64,000 nucleotides of DNA, taken from positions 186,001-250,000 of the forward strand of contig CASEVJ010000005.1 of assembly GCA_949291365.1 (NCBI GenBank). The letters are read 5' to 3'. Shown in pieces: positions 43,226 through 51,290 of this stretch (position 1 is its first letter; each line of letters opens with the position of its first letter). The position numbers and the translations under genes are program-made. The DNA is from an uncultured bacterium (lineage in GTDB: Bacteria; Elusimicrobiota; Elusimicrobia; Elusimicrobiales; Elusimicrobiaceae). The notes beneath the pieces were generated by a model, which saw only the letters and a program-made list of their open reading frames with translations, ran no database searches and was not told the DNA's origin.

Positions 43226-44395
43226 ATGTTTTTTGACAAACCCGTCCATGACTTGACTTTTGACGACGTCGTCCATTTTTGCCAACAGCAGCTGCCCGAA
43301 GGCAAGCAGCTGGACTATAAATTTTTCCTGCCTAAAAATAAAGAAAAATTCGCCAAAACCATTGCCTCTTTTGCCAATGCCATGGGCGGCACAGTGATTA
43401 TTGGCGTTAATGACGACAAAAACGACAAACCCCGCCCCCCCTTTACCGGTATTCCCTATCATGAAAAAATGCGCAATACGATAGAGGATATTATCCAAAC
43501 CTATATTGACCCGATTGTATTTGTAGACATCAACACCTGTGTCAGCCGCGACGGTCAGCGTATGTTTGTGGTGGTCAATATCCCGCAGAGCAACCTGACC
43601 CCGCATCTGGTGGGCAAATTAAAACGTGCCTATATCCGCACCGGCCAAAGCAGCCGCCCAGAAGTCATCGTCCACCCGGATTTGCTGCCCTGGCTGTTAG
43701 ACCACCGCCAAAAATCCGAACGCCTGCGCCATATTTTATACGACAAAGCAGAAAGCCACTTTGAAAATTATCTAAAGAACAAAAATCTCTCCCCCTCCGT
43801 CCTGCCGGTGGCTACGCTTTCGCTCATGCCGCTTTATCCGCAGGAACCGTTGGTGGATTACCGCCAGCTTCCTCCCATCATATCCTATTGCGCCGCTTCG
43901 CTGGAAAACCAGCCCCATATCTATCTGCAGCCCGTACAAGACGGTATTGCCGCCATAGACAGCCGCCGCGATGTACACCGCATGACCGAGTTTAACGCCT
44001 ACGGCCTGCTTATGAGCAAATGGGACGCCGCCCAGCCGCTCGTGTTCAACGGGCACGATACGCGCGCCGTGGATTTTGCCGAGGTGGCCCGCCACATTAT
44101 TCGCTTTTTTCAGGGCGCCATTCTGTTTTTTGACAAGCTTTCTTTCGGCGGCCCGCTTGCGTTCCGGCTTAAAATGAACAACACCCGCGCACTGCGCGCC
44201 CGTTTTAACGCTCAAACCGCTACCGTACTGGAAGACTATCTGCGCCTGGACGAAAATTATAATATTACCGAAATTTCCGCCCACCTGCCCGCCATTTTAC
44301 AGCACATCTTGCAGACGGCGGCCTGGTCGTTGGGGCTGCGCACGGAAGAAAAAGACATTTCTCATTTAATGGAGCAAATTCAGTCCAAACCATGA
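43226..44395 (+). CDS. AlbA/Schlafen-type (AAA_4) putative nucleic-acid-binding protein
   Basis: A 389-residue protein. Residues about 20-135 show the Schlafen AlbA_2 pattern: EGKQLDYKFFLP (E.K reads LDYK), KTIASFANAMGGTVIIGVND and the conserved ...FVVVNIPQSNLTPHLV, AYIRTG segment. The usual E.K.S pair of the domain is changed (QLDYKF), so nuclease activity is uncertain. The remainder (about 150-389) has no recognised domain; the C-terminus is helical. The start at 43226 (GAGGGGGA upstream) is chosen over 43196. The stop overlaps the ATG of a pilin gene by 4 bases, a tight coupling that suggests a joint function. Confidence 0.78.
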   Translation: MFFDKPVHDLTFDDVVHFCQQQLPEGKQLDYKFFLPKNKEKFAKTIASFANAMGGTVIIGVNDDKNDKPRPPFTGIPYHEKMRNTIEDIIQTYIDPIVFVDINTCVSRDGQRMFVVVNIPQSNLTPHLVGKLKRAYIRTGQSSRPEVIVHPDLLPWLLDHRQKSERLRHILYDKAESHFENYLKNKNLSPSVLPVATLSLMPLYPQEPLVDYRQLPPIISYCAASLENQPHIYLQPVQDGIAAIDSRRDVHRMTEFNAYGLLMSKWDAAQPLVFNGHDTRAVDFAEVARHIIRFFQGAILFFDKLSFGGPLAFRLKMNNTRALRARFNAQTATVLEDYLRLDENYNITEISAHLPAILQHILQTAAWSLGLRTEEKDISHLMEQIQSKP

Positions 44396-44865
44396 AACAC
44401 GGATTTACCCTGATAGAATTGTTAACGGTTATTTTAATTGTCGGCATTTTGGCGGCCGTGGCGTTGCCGTATTACCAGAATGCCGTGCAAAGCGCCCGCA
44501 ACACCGAGGCGGTGGTATGGTGGGGCCAGCTCAAACGTTTCAATGCCGGCAAAAATATGACAGCCGAACGGGCCCAGCGATACGAAAACCAAGTCAATGA
44601 CAACGGCAAATTAAAACATTTTACCGTGGCCTTTTTTTGCCGCACCAAAGACGACCCTAACGAACCCTGCTGGGAGCTGGAACTGCGCTTGCGCAACCCG
44701 TCCCAGCATATCCAATATTTTCTAGGTACTCAAAACAATATGCAGCAATTGGTCTGCGTCCCGCTTAACGGCGCCGCAGAAAGCTTTTGCCAGTCTATCA
44801 GCGGGCAGGAAGAGGGGCCCGATGCCGTCATTGAAGGCCAAGACGGCTATCTTATACGCTCCTAG
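44392..44865 (+). CDS. Orphan pilin-like protein coupled to the AlbA/Schlafen gene
   Basis: A 157-residue protein with leader MKHG|FTLIELLTVILIVGIL, Glu at mature position 5. The helix is followed by YYQNAVQSARNTEAVVWWGQ and a globular part with three or four Cys. The ATG overlaps the preceding stop (ATGA), and the leader lacks a Shine-Dalgarno of its own beyond the coupled context. It is not next to any pilus assembly gene. Confidence 0.88.
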   Translation: MKHGFTLIELLTVILIVGILAAVALPYYQNAVQSARNTEAVVWWGQLKRFNAGKNMTAERAQRYENQVNDNGKLKHFTVAFFCRTKDDPNEPCWELELRLRNPSQHIQYFLGTQNNMQQLVCVPLNGAAESFCQSISGQEEGPDAVIEGQDGYLIRS

Positions 44866-44921
44866 CACCTGCATATGGGCCGCCGCGAGCAGCTTGCCCC
44901 GTGAAAAGGGGCCAAATTTGC

Positions 44922-44927
44922 TATCAT
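44922..44927 (+). promoter_or_regulatory. Extended -10 abutting the kdsA start
   Basis: AATTTGCTATCAT, with TATCAT at 44922-44927. The expected transcription start (about 44933-44935) coincides with the kdsA ATG at 44934, so the mRNA may be leaderless. Confidence 0.55.
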
Positions 44928-44933
44928 GTAACT

Positions 44934-45761
44934 ATGCAAAAAACAGTTAAAATAGGTTCCCTTAAAATTTCCAATACCTTGCCGCTGGTGTTTATGGCGG
45001 GCACCTGTGTCATTGAAAGTGAAAAGCATTACATTGACACCGCTAAAACGCTGAAAAAAATCATCGCCAAAACCGGCCACCCGTATATTTTAAAAGCTTC
45101 TTTTGACAAAGCCAACCGCACCTCTTTAAACGCTTACCGCGGCCCGGGATTGGCCAAAGGACTGGAAATTTTGGAAAAAGCCAAACGCCTGACCGGTCTG
45201 CCGCTGGTGGTGGATGTGCATGAGCCCTGGCAGGCCGAAGAAGTGGCCCGCGTAGCCGACATGCTACAAATACCGGCTTTCCTCTGCCGGCAGACGGATT
45301 TAATACTGGCCTGCGCTGCCACCGGCAAGGCCGTCAACGTAAAAAAAGGGCAATTTTTGGCCCCAGCGGCCATGGAACAGGTGATTAAAAAAATAGAATC
45401 CCAGGGCAACCGCAATATTTTGCTTACCGAGCGCGGAGCCAGCTTTGGCTATGGGGATTTGGTGGTGGATATGCGCTCGCTGGAAATCATGAAACAATTT
45501 GGCTATCCGGTTATTTTTGACGCTACCCATTCCGTGCAGAAACCCGGCGCCCTGGGCACCGCCACCGGAGGAAACAGTGCCTTGGCCCCCGTTTTGGCCA
45601 AAGCGGCGGTGGCATTGGGCATAGCAGGGGTGTTTTTTGAAGCACACCCCAAACCCCAGGAAGCGTTGTCCGACGGCCCCAATTCGCTGGACATGAAACA
45701 AGCGGAAAAAATGACCCGCCAGCTGGCCCAGATTGACGCATTGGTCAAAAAATTTAAATAG
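44934..45761 (+). CDS. kdsA: 3-deoxy-8-phosphooctulonate synthase (Kdo-8-P synthase)
   Basis: A 275-residue TIM-barrel enzyme condensing arabinose-5-phosphate with phosphoenolpyruvate to Kdo-8-phosphate for LPS. Family motifs are intact: ASFDKANRTS, RGPGLAKGLEIL, VDVHEPWQAEEVA, FLCRQTD, NVKKGQFLAP, TERGASFGYGDLVVDMRSL and FDATHSVQKPG. The length is normal. The ATG at 44934 fits the family; there is no Shine-Dalgarno, and the -10 element sits immediately upstream. It is the first gene of the kds/lpt cluster. Confidence 0.95.
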   Translation: MQKTVKIGSLKISNTLPLVFMAGTCVIESEKHYIDTAKTLKKIIAKTGHPYILKASFDKANRTSLNAYRGPGLAKGLEILEKAKRLTGLPLVVDVHEPWQAEEVARVADMLQIPAFLCRQTDLILACAATGKAVNVKKGQFLAPAAMEQVIKKIESQGNRNILLTERGASFGYGDLVVDMRSLEIMKQFGYPVIFDATHSVQKPGALGTATGGNSALAPVLAKAAVALGIAGVFFEAHPKPQEALSDGPNSLDMKQAEKMTRQLAQIDALVKKFK

Positions 45762-45769
45762 GTGTTTTT

Positions 45770-45937
45770 ATGGCCCAACCTTTTATCCCAACGTTCAAAT
45801 GGCATATAAAAGTGCTGGCCGTTTTGTTGATTTTATGCACGGCAGCGTTCTTTGTGCTCTCTTATGCCGCAAAGAAACTGCCCCCGCAATACCAACCCAA
45901 AACCCCCGCCCCGGAAACAACCCCGTGGCTGGATTAG
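45770..45937 (+). CDS. 55-residue single-pass membrane protein in the Kdo cluster
   Basis: A small frame between kdsA and kdsD. It has an N-terminal cytoplasmic segment (MAQPFIPTFKWHIK), one membrane helix (about residues 15-34, VLAVLLILCTAAFFVLSYAA), and a Pro-rich tail ending TTPWLD. It starts 8 bases after kdsA (TAGGTG upstream) and ends 8 bases before the kdsD ATG, so it fits the operon exactly. No family was recognised. It might assist the Lpt bridge or regulate Kdo synthesis at the membrane. Confidence 0.65.
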   Translation: MAQPFIPTFKWHIKVLAVLLILCTAAFFVLSYAAKKLPPQYQPKTPAPETTPWLD

Positions 45938-45945
45938 AGGCGCCC

Positions 45946-46941
45946 ATGAAATACGATAACAAAGACATTTTGAAAACCGCCCGCAACGTGCTGAACGTGG
46001 AACATAAGGCCCTGGAGCTTTCGCTGCAAAGTTTGGACGAAGGATTTTTAAAAGCTGTTAAGGCCTGCGCCGAAACTAAAGGGCGCGTGGTGGTGCTGGG
46101 CATTGGCAAGAGCGGGCTGATTGGGCGCAAAATTTCCGCTACGTTGGCCTCCACAGGCACGCCCTCTTTCTTTGTGCATCCGGTGGAAGCGCTGCACGGG
46201 GATTTGGGCATGATTATGAGCGGGGACGTTATTTTGGCCATTTCCTTTTCCGGCCAAACCGAAGAAATCAACAAAATTCTCCCCTCTTTGGCCCGGCGCA
46301 AGCTGACCATTATTTCCATGACCGGGCACGAAAACTCCAAGCTGGCCCTGATGTCGGACATCCATGTCAAAATATATATTGACCGTGAGGCCTGCCCCTA
46401 CAATTTAGCCCCCACCGCTTCCACCACCGCCACGCTGGCAGTGGGCGATGCGTTAGCCGTGTGCCTGATGAAAATCAAACATTTTGAAAAAACCGATTTC
46501 GCCCTTTTTCACCCGGGTGGCTCTTTGGGCAAACTTTTAACCCAACAGGTCAAAGATTTGATGCGCAAAGGGAAAAACAATCCCACCGTGCCTGAAACGG
46601 CTACCGTCAAGGACGCACTGCTTGTAATGACCAAAAGCAATGCCGCTGGCGCCACCAGCATTGTAGACAAAAAAGGCAAACTGCTGGGCTATTTTACAGA
46701 CGGGGATTTGCGCCGCGAACTGCAGAAAACCGAACAAGTAATCAATAAAAAAATTACGCAGGTCATGACCCGCAATCCTTATCATATTCTGGACACCGCC
46801 CCCGCCATTGAAGCGGCCAAAATGATTCACTCCACCCATGTAGACAATATCCCCGTACTGGACAAAACGGGCAAGGTAGTGGGAATTATTGATGAAAAAG
46901 ACCTGATAGAATTTATTGCGCTATTGGATAAAAAAGCATGA
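45946..46941 (+). CDS. kdsD: Arabinose-5-phosphate isomerase
   Basis: A 331-residue protein. A SIS domain at about 35-170 (VVVLGIGKSGLIGRKISATL, HGDLGMIMSGDVILAISFSG) is followed by FHPGGSLGKLL and a CBS pair at about 205-325 (MTRNPYHILDTAPAIEAAKM, then VDNIPVLDKTGKVVGIID). This is the KpsF/GutQ/KdsD layout. It converts ribulose-5-P to arabinose-5-P, the KdsA substrate. The start at 45946 (AGAGG upstream) is chosen over the much longer frame from 45733. The next gene, lptC, overlaps it by 4 bases. Confidence 0.94.
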   Translation: MKYDNKDILKTARNVLNVEHKALELSLQSLDEGFLKAVKACAETKGRVVVLGIGKSGLIGRKISATLASTGTPSFFVHPVEALHGDLGMIMSGDVILAISFSGQTEEINKILPSLARRKLTIISMTGHENSKLALMSDIHVKIYIDREACPYNLAPTASTTATLAVGDALAVCLMKIKHFEKTDFALFHPGGSLGKLLTQQVKDLMRKGKNNPTVPETATVKDALLVMTKSNAAGATSIVDKKGKLLGYFTDGDLRRELQKTEQVINKKITQVMTRNPYHILDTAPAIEAAKMIHSTHVDNIPVLDKTGKVVGIIDEKDLIEFIALLDKKA

Positions 46942-47474
46942 AAAAAATCCTTCTTCTCTGTATGCTCTCTGTATTGGCGGCGGCCTGCGGCGGCAAAAAA
47001 GATTTTTCTCCTGACGACGGAGATATGCAGCGGGCGGAAGGAGTGACTATTTTTGAATCCAAAGACAGCCAGAAAAAATGGATTTTGCAATCCGATGAGG
47101 TGGACTTTAAAGATTTAAATAATGCTGTCCTCATTAATCCCCGCCTGATGCTTCGCGAGAACGGGGAAGACAGCGCCGAAGTAAGCGGCAAGCGCGGCAC
47201 GTTTGATTATCTTAAAAAGCTTGTCAGCATTGAAGGCGACGCCCATGTCCGCTCCTTTACTGAAAAAACAGATCTTTCCACCGAACGCTTTTTCTATGAC
47301 ATTGACAAAGACCGCGTTTGGTCGGACAAAAAAACCATTGTTACCCGCGGCAATACGCAGGTAACGGCACGCGGCGGAATAGAAACTGATTCCAAACTGC
47401 AGGTAATTGAACTAAAACAACAATCCACCCGCCTTCCCCAAAACAGAAAAGAACTGCAGGAGGCCGTCCAATGA
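46938..47474 (+). CDS. lptC: LptC-like lipoprotein of LPS export
   Basis: A 178-residue protein with a lipoprotein signal peptide (LAAAC, Cys17). The beta-jellyroll region is typical of LptC: GVTIFESKDSQKKWILQSDE, then VSGKRGTFDYLKKLVSIEGD and a repeat-type IVTRGNTQVTARG. Canonical LptC has an uncleaved membrane anchor; here it seems lipid-anchored. It overlaps kdsD and lptA by 4 bases each. It would receive LPS from LptB2FG and pass it to LptA. Confidence 0.82.
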   Translation: MKKILLLCMLSVLAAACGGKKDFSPDDGDMQRAEGVTIFESKDSQKKWILQSDEVDFKDLNNAVLINPRLMLRENGEDSAEVSGKRGTFDYLKKLVSIEGDAHVRSFTEKTDLSTERFFYDIDKDRVWSDKKTIVTRGNTQVTARGGIETDSKLQVIELKQQSTRLPQNRKELQEAVQ

Positions 47475-48412
47475 ACCCGGCCGCACAGCCCGTAAAAAAA
47501 CCCTCTTGGACAGCAAAGGCCCCTTTTATGCTGGCCTTGTTTTGGCTGGCATTGGCAAGCGGCTGCACGGCTAAATATACACTTGACACGCCCGTCAGTT
47601 CCCCCTCTCCCGCCGGGGCTAAAGCCGTTGCCCAACAGAAAGCCCAGGCCTTTAAGGATAAGCAAAAAGCCGACTTGCCCGATACGCTCGGCGGCGTCGT
47701 CTCCAGTGAGCGCTGGATTATTTATAAAGAAAAAGAAGAAGAAGAATTTGAAGGCAATGTACGCTATGATAACGGTATTTACGCCTTTCGGGCAGATTAT
47801 GCCCTTTCCCAGCGCAAGAAAAATCTCTTTACCGCCCGGGGAAACGTATGGGCGCGCTATAACCCAGCCGAAGGCGGCAGTTATGAAATTTATGCCGACA
47901 AAGCCACCTACAATTATAAAACGGCCGACGGCACCGCCAATGGTACCGGCAAAAAACAGATGAAACTGGTGTACCACGACCCCAAAGGGGACGTAGTTAC
48001 CGCCTTGGCAGATCAGACCCATTTCAATACCCAAGAACAAACCTACCGTTTAAGCGGCAATGTGCTGATTACCCACCAAGACCCACACGGTAAACTGGCT
48101 ACACTCAAAGGGCAGGAATTGACCGTTCTCCAACAAAAGCCCTATGCCCTGCTGCAAGGCGGCGCCGAAGCGGAAAACCCCTCTTATCATTTAAAAGCCC
48201 AAACCATTGAATATAACGGAGAAAAAGGATTTTCTTATGCCTATGGCGGCCGCCCGCTCATACAGGGAAAAACAGAGGACGGTACATTTGCTATAATAGC
48301 AGACGAGATAAAAGTGGAAAATACCACGCGTAAAATTCATTTAACAGGCCAAGTACAGGGATGGACGGTGTCGGAGCAAATCAACCGTTCGCAGGCCAAT
48401 CAGTCTTTTTAG
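47471..48412 (+). CDS. lptA: LptA/OstA-like LPS transport protein with lipobox
   Basis: A 313-residue protein with OstA-type beta repeats: EFEGNVRYDNGIYAFRADYA, LFTARGNVWARYN, TYRLSGNVLITHQDPHGKLA and IHLTGQVQGW. The N-terminus has a positively charged stretch, a hydrophobic helix and the lipobox LASGC (about Cys32), so it may be lipid-anchored. Standard LptA is soluble and smaller (about 185 residues). It follows lptC with a 4-base overlap. It would form part of the periplasmic LPS bridge. Confidence 0.82.
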   Translation: MNPAAQPVKKPSWTAKAPFMLALFWLALASGCTAKYTLDTPVSSPSPAGAKAVAQQKAQAFKDKQKADLPDTLGGVVSSERWIIYKEKEEEEFEGNVRYDNGIYAFRADYALSQRKKNLFTARGNVWARYNPAEGGSYEIYADKATYNYKTADGTANGTGKKQMKLVYHDPKGDVVTALADQTHFNTQEQTYRLSGNVLITHQDPHGKLATLKGQELTVLQQKPYALLQGGAEAENPSYHLKAQTIEYNGEKGFSYAYGGRPLIQGKTEDGTFAIIADEIKVENTTRKIHLTGQVQGWTVSEQINRSQANQSF

Positions 48413-48450
48413 CGGCTTGGCGCGCAAGCGCGCAGGCGCAGGATAAAGCT

Positions 48451-49170
48451 ATGGAACTTCGCAGCGATAACGTCGTAAAAACATATAAAGACCGCATGGT
48501 GGTCAAAGGGGTAGAGATTCATGTTAAATCCGGCGAAATCGTTGGGCTTTTGGGCCCCAACGGCGCCGGGAAAACCACCACCTTTTACATGATGGTAGGG
48601 TTTGTCCGTCCTACCCAAGGGCGGGTGTTTATAGACAATGAAGACGTTACTTTCCTGCCTATGTATGAGCGTGCCCGCCACGGGCTTGGCTATTTGGCCC
48701 AGGAACCCACTATTTTCAAAGGGCTGACGGTAGAAGAAAACCTGCTTGCCGTGCTGGAGCGCATTCTGGAAGACAAACAGGAGCAAAAACGCCGGGTAGA
48801 CGCGTTGCTTACGGAGTTTGGGCTGACTAAACTGGCCCGGCAAAAAGCGTGGACACTTTCCGGCGGAGAAAAACGCCGCATGGAAATTGCCCGCTGCATG
48901 ATCAGCAACCCCAAAATCATCTTGCTGGACGAGCCGTTTGTCGGCATTGATCCAATTACCGTGTCGGATTTGCGCCACATGATTTTTAAACTTAAAGATA
49001 AAGGCATCGGCGTGCTCATCACCGACCACAACGTACGTGAAACCTTGCCGCTGACCGAAAGGGCTTACCTGATATATGACGGCAAAATTTTGGTGGAAGG
49101 CAACCAAAATACGCTTTTAAACGACCCTGATGCCCGCCGCCTCTATTTGGGAGAAGACTTTAAGATGTAG
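48451..49170 (+). CDS. lptB: LPS export ABC transporter ATP-binding protein LptB
   Basis: A 239-residue ABC ATPase with Walker A GPNGAGKTT (about 36-44), Q-loop (YLAQEPTIFKGLTVEENL), signature LSGGEKRR, Walker B IILLDEPFVGIDP and switch His (LITDHNV). The YLAQEPTIF stretch and the IDP ending are LptB-specific. The start at 48451 (AGGA upstream, 38 bases after lptA) is chosen; the longer frame overlaps lptA. LptF and LptG are not in the window. Confidence 0.95.
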   Translation: MELRSDNVVKTYKDRMVVKGVEIHVKSGEIVGLLGPNGAGKTTTFYMMVGFVRPTQGRVFIDNEDVTFLPMYERARHGLGYLAQEPTIFKGLTVEENLLAVLERILEDKQEQKRRVDALLTEFGLTKLARQKAWTLSGGEKRRMEIARCMISNPKIILLDEPFVGIDPITVSDLRHMIFKLKDKGIGVLITDHNVRETLPLTERAYLIYDGKILVEGNQNTLLNDPDARRLYLGEDFKM

Positions 49171-49181
49171 AGGGATTTGCC

Positions 49182-50009
49182 ATGCCGCCGGACTACACTG
49201 CTGTTATACAGACGCTTCAAAATACGTTTGACCAAAATTTTTACGACAAAGCCCCCCATATCCCCGCCGAGGCGGACGTAGTGCGCCTTTTTGAAGGGTT
49301 CCGCGCGCTTCTGTGCCAATATACGCTTCATACCATGCGCCCAGATCAGCTACGATTGCTGGCCCAATGTGCAGAAGAATTGGAAAAACAAATTTTACAT
49401 TCGCTCTGCCTGCTCTGCCAGAAAAAAGAAGACTGCGCCGCCTGCCAGGCCCAGGCCGCCCATATTACGCAGGATTTTGTAAACGGCCTGCCACAGATAC
49501 AGCGCCTGCTGGTCACGGATATCCGCGCCGCGTATGAAGGAGACCCCGCCGCCGTGGACGAAATAGAAACCTTGCTCTGCTATCCCGGCGTATTAGCCAT
49601 TACTTACCAGCGCATGGCCCATTTTTTGCATACACGCGGCGTACGCATTGTGCCGCGCATTATTACCGAACATGCCCATAGCTTAACCGGCATAGACATT
49701 CACCCGGGGGCCGCTATTGGGCCGGCGTTTTTTATAGACCACGGCACCGGCGTAGTCATAGGAGAAACCTGTGTCATTGGATCGCGGGTGAAGCTCTATC
49801 AAGGGGTCACGCTGGGAGCCAAAAGCTTCCCGCTGGATGAAAACGGCCACCCCGTCAAAGGCATTCAACGCCACCCGATTATAGGTGACGACGTCATTAT
49901 TTATGCCGAAACCACCATTTTGGGCCATGTGCATATCGGGGAAGCATCCGTCATTGGCGCCAACAAATGGATTACCCAAGACGTCCCCCCGCACAGCAAA
50001 ATCAATTAG
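49182..50009 (+). CDS. cysE: Serine O-acetyltransferase
   Basis: A 275-residue protein with a helical N-terminus and a C-terminal left-handed beta-helix. Diagnostic segments are LTGIDIHPGAAIGPAFFIDH, GVVIGETCVIGSRVKLYQGV, TLGAKSF and the late IGANKWIT. The DIHP...DH pair gives the catalytic Asp/His. It makes O-acetylserine for cysteine synthesis. It lies 11 bases after lptB with AGAGGG upstream, co-transcribed with the LPS export genes. A four-Cys stretch (CLLCQKKEDCAAC, about 80-92) is unusual for the family and could bind metal. Confidence 0.9.
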   Translation: MPPDYTAVIQTLQNTFDQNFYDKAPHIPAEADVVRLFEGFRALLCQYTLHTMRPDQLRLLAQCAEELEKQILHSLCLLCQKKEDCAACQAQAAHITQDFVNGLPQIQRLLVTDIRAAYEGDPAAVDEIETLLCYPGVLAITYQRMAHFLHTRGVRIVPRIITEHAHSLTGIDIHPGAAIGPAFFIDHGTGVVIGETCVIGSRVKLYQGVTLGAKSFPLDENGHPVKGIQRHPIIGDDVIIYAETTILGHVHIGEASVIGANKWITQDVPPHSKIN

Positions 50010-50218
50010 CATTTCTCCTGTAAAATCTTTATCGTTCCATCTGCAATAGAAGCAAGGCGGCTGGCTGTATACACGCTGCGGGGTGCTGTATTATGCCAGA
50101 CAAGCTGCGGGTATTTGTATCTAATTATTATTTTACAGGCACAAGCAGGGATATTTTTTAGTTCTGCTTCTTTCTGTACCATGCCCAGCAAATATGTTTT
50201 GTTGCCAGTCAAACGCAT
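50006..50218 (-). CDS. Doubtful 70-residue open frame
   Basis: ATG at 50218 gives 70 residues with five basic clusters and three Cys (NIPACACKIIIRYKY) and ends at 50006, overlapping the cysE end by 4 bases on the other strand. GGGAA is upstream. It lies beyond the terminator of the pilin to its right and has no promoter of note. It could be a remnant. Confidence 0.25.
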   Translation of the reverse strand: MRLTGNKTYLLGMVQKEAELKNIPACACKIIIRYKYPQLVWHNTAPRSVYTASRLASIADGTIKILQEKC

Positions 50219-50233
50219 ATTCCCATTTGCAAC

Positions 50234-50258
50234 AAACCCCGCCTTTCGGCGGGGTTTT
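50234..50258. terminator. Bidirectional terminator between cysE and pilin genes
   Basis: Stem AACCCCGCC / GGCGGGGTT with a TTTC loop; T-runs flank both sides (TTTT on plus, TTTG on minus). Confidence 0.8.
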
Positions 50259-50277
50259 AGACATTAAATATATATGG

Positions 50278-50817
50278 CTAATTGCATGTGCCTACTGAAT
50301 AACTGTTTAAACCATAACTTTCGCAGCTGGTAGTACCACTTTTATTTTGGCAAAAGAGCTTGCGCCCGGACGCGCGGTACTCGTTACAAATGCCAGAATT
50401 GGCAGAGGCACAATATTCGGGAGCGGTTTCCCCTAAATACAAGAAAATCGTCCCCGCGTTATCCCCGCGGCTGCGTTTGGCACAAACAGCATTAGGATAA
50501 GAGGCCGGATATAAGCTGTATGTAAAATCTTCGCTTGAGGGAACCGTTACGTCCAGCTGGCTTAAGCCAAATGAACTGGCCGTAAAAGTGGTCAGCCCCA
50601 TGCTGTCCATCGTGCGCAATTTAGACTCTGATATACGTTTAAGCAACGCGCTGACTTCCGCCACGCGGGATTTTTCCACCGCCCGCTCATACATAGGCAC
50701 GGACATGGCAATCAAAATCGCCAAAATCATCACCGCCACCAATACTTCCATCAACGTAAACCCTCGGCGTAAATCTGCAGAGAATATGGCTTTTTCTCTT
50801 CTTTGTATTTTTTGCAT
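50278..50817 (-). CDS. Pilin-like protein (third of a tandem trio)
   Basis: A 179-residue protein with a long leader (MQKIQRREKAIFSADLRRG|F), Glu at mature position 5 and helix VLVAVMILAILIAM. The globular part ends in a Cys-rich tail (CNEYRASGRKLFC...CESYG...CN). The ATG at 50817, 10 bases after the preceding stop with GAGG upstream, is chosen over 50895. It is followed by the 50234-50258 terminator. Confidence 0.87.
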   Translation of the reverse strand: MQKIQRREKAIFSADLRRGFTLMEVLVAVMILAILIAMSVPMYERAVEKSRVAEVSALLKRISESKLRTMDSMGLTTFTASSFGLSQLDVTVPSSEDFTYSLYPASYPNAVCAKRSRGDNAGTIFLYLGETAPEYCASANSGICNEYRASGRKLFCQNKSGTTSCESYGLNSYSVGTCN

Positions 50818-50827
50818 AGTATCCTCA

Positions 50828-51283
50828 TTAATCCAAAGCATATATATCGCAGGCACCATTACCTGCGTCATCGCAATCATAGAACGCGTCGCCATTGTAT
50901 TTCATGGTAACCCCTGCGTAATTGCCATCTGTTTTTTTAATAGTTACAATACAGTTATCAGAAAGCCGATATTCAAAACCTGCCCCTTGGATAAAATTAC
51001 TTCCCACGTTCAAAGTGAACCCGCTGGGCAGCAACGTTGAACTGCCAATATCCAACCGGGAAAGCTTTTTAACATTGGCCGGCAAAGAGCTGTAATCGTC
51101 CACTCCCCATTCCGCCACCAGCCGGTCGCAGGAATCACGCAGGGATTTGGCCATTACCTGCGCTTTCGTGAAATATCCTTTTTCCACCACTTTGCGGTAC
51201 TGCGGCATGGAAATAGAATACAATACGCCAATAATAATCACGACAGCCATCAACTCCATTAATGTAAAACCTTTTTTATTCAT
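50828..51283 (-). CDS. Pilin-like protein (second of a tandem trio)
   Basis: A 151-residue protein with leader MNKKG|FTLMELMAVVIIIGVL. Mature Glu5 is present, then SMPQYRKVVEKGYFTKAQVM. There are four Cys including the end CDDAGNGACDIYALD. The start at 51283 (GAGGAA upstream) is used. It shares the terminal C...CDIYA pattern with the neighbour at 51291 (CEAP...ACSVWGA). Confidence 0.88.
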   Translation of the reverse strand: MNKKGFTLMELMAVVIIIGVLYSISMPQYRKVVEKGYFTKAQVMAKSLRDSCDRLVAEWGVDDYSSLPANVKKLSRLDIGSSTLLPSGFTLNVGSNFIQGAGFEYRLSDNCIVTIKKTDGNYAGVTMKYNGDAFYDCDDAGNGACDIYALD

Positions 51284-51290
51284 ATGTTCC

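Noticed and set aside
45733-45945. Extended N-terminus of KdsD from 45733
   Set aside because: It would overlap kdsA and the small membrane-protein gene; the family starts at the SIS region and ATG 45946 has a Shine-Dalgarno.
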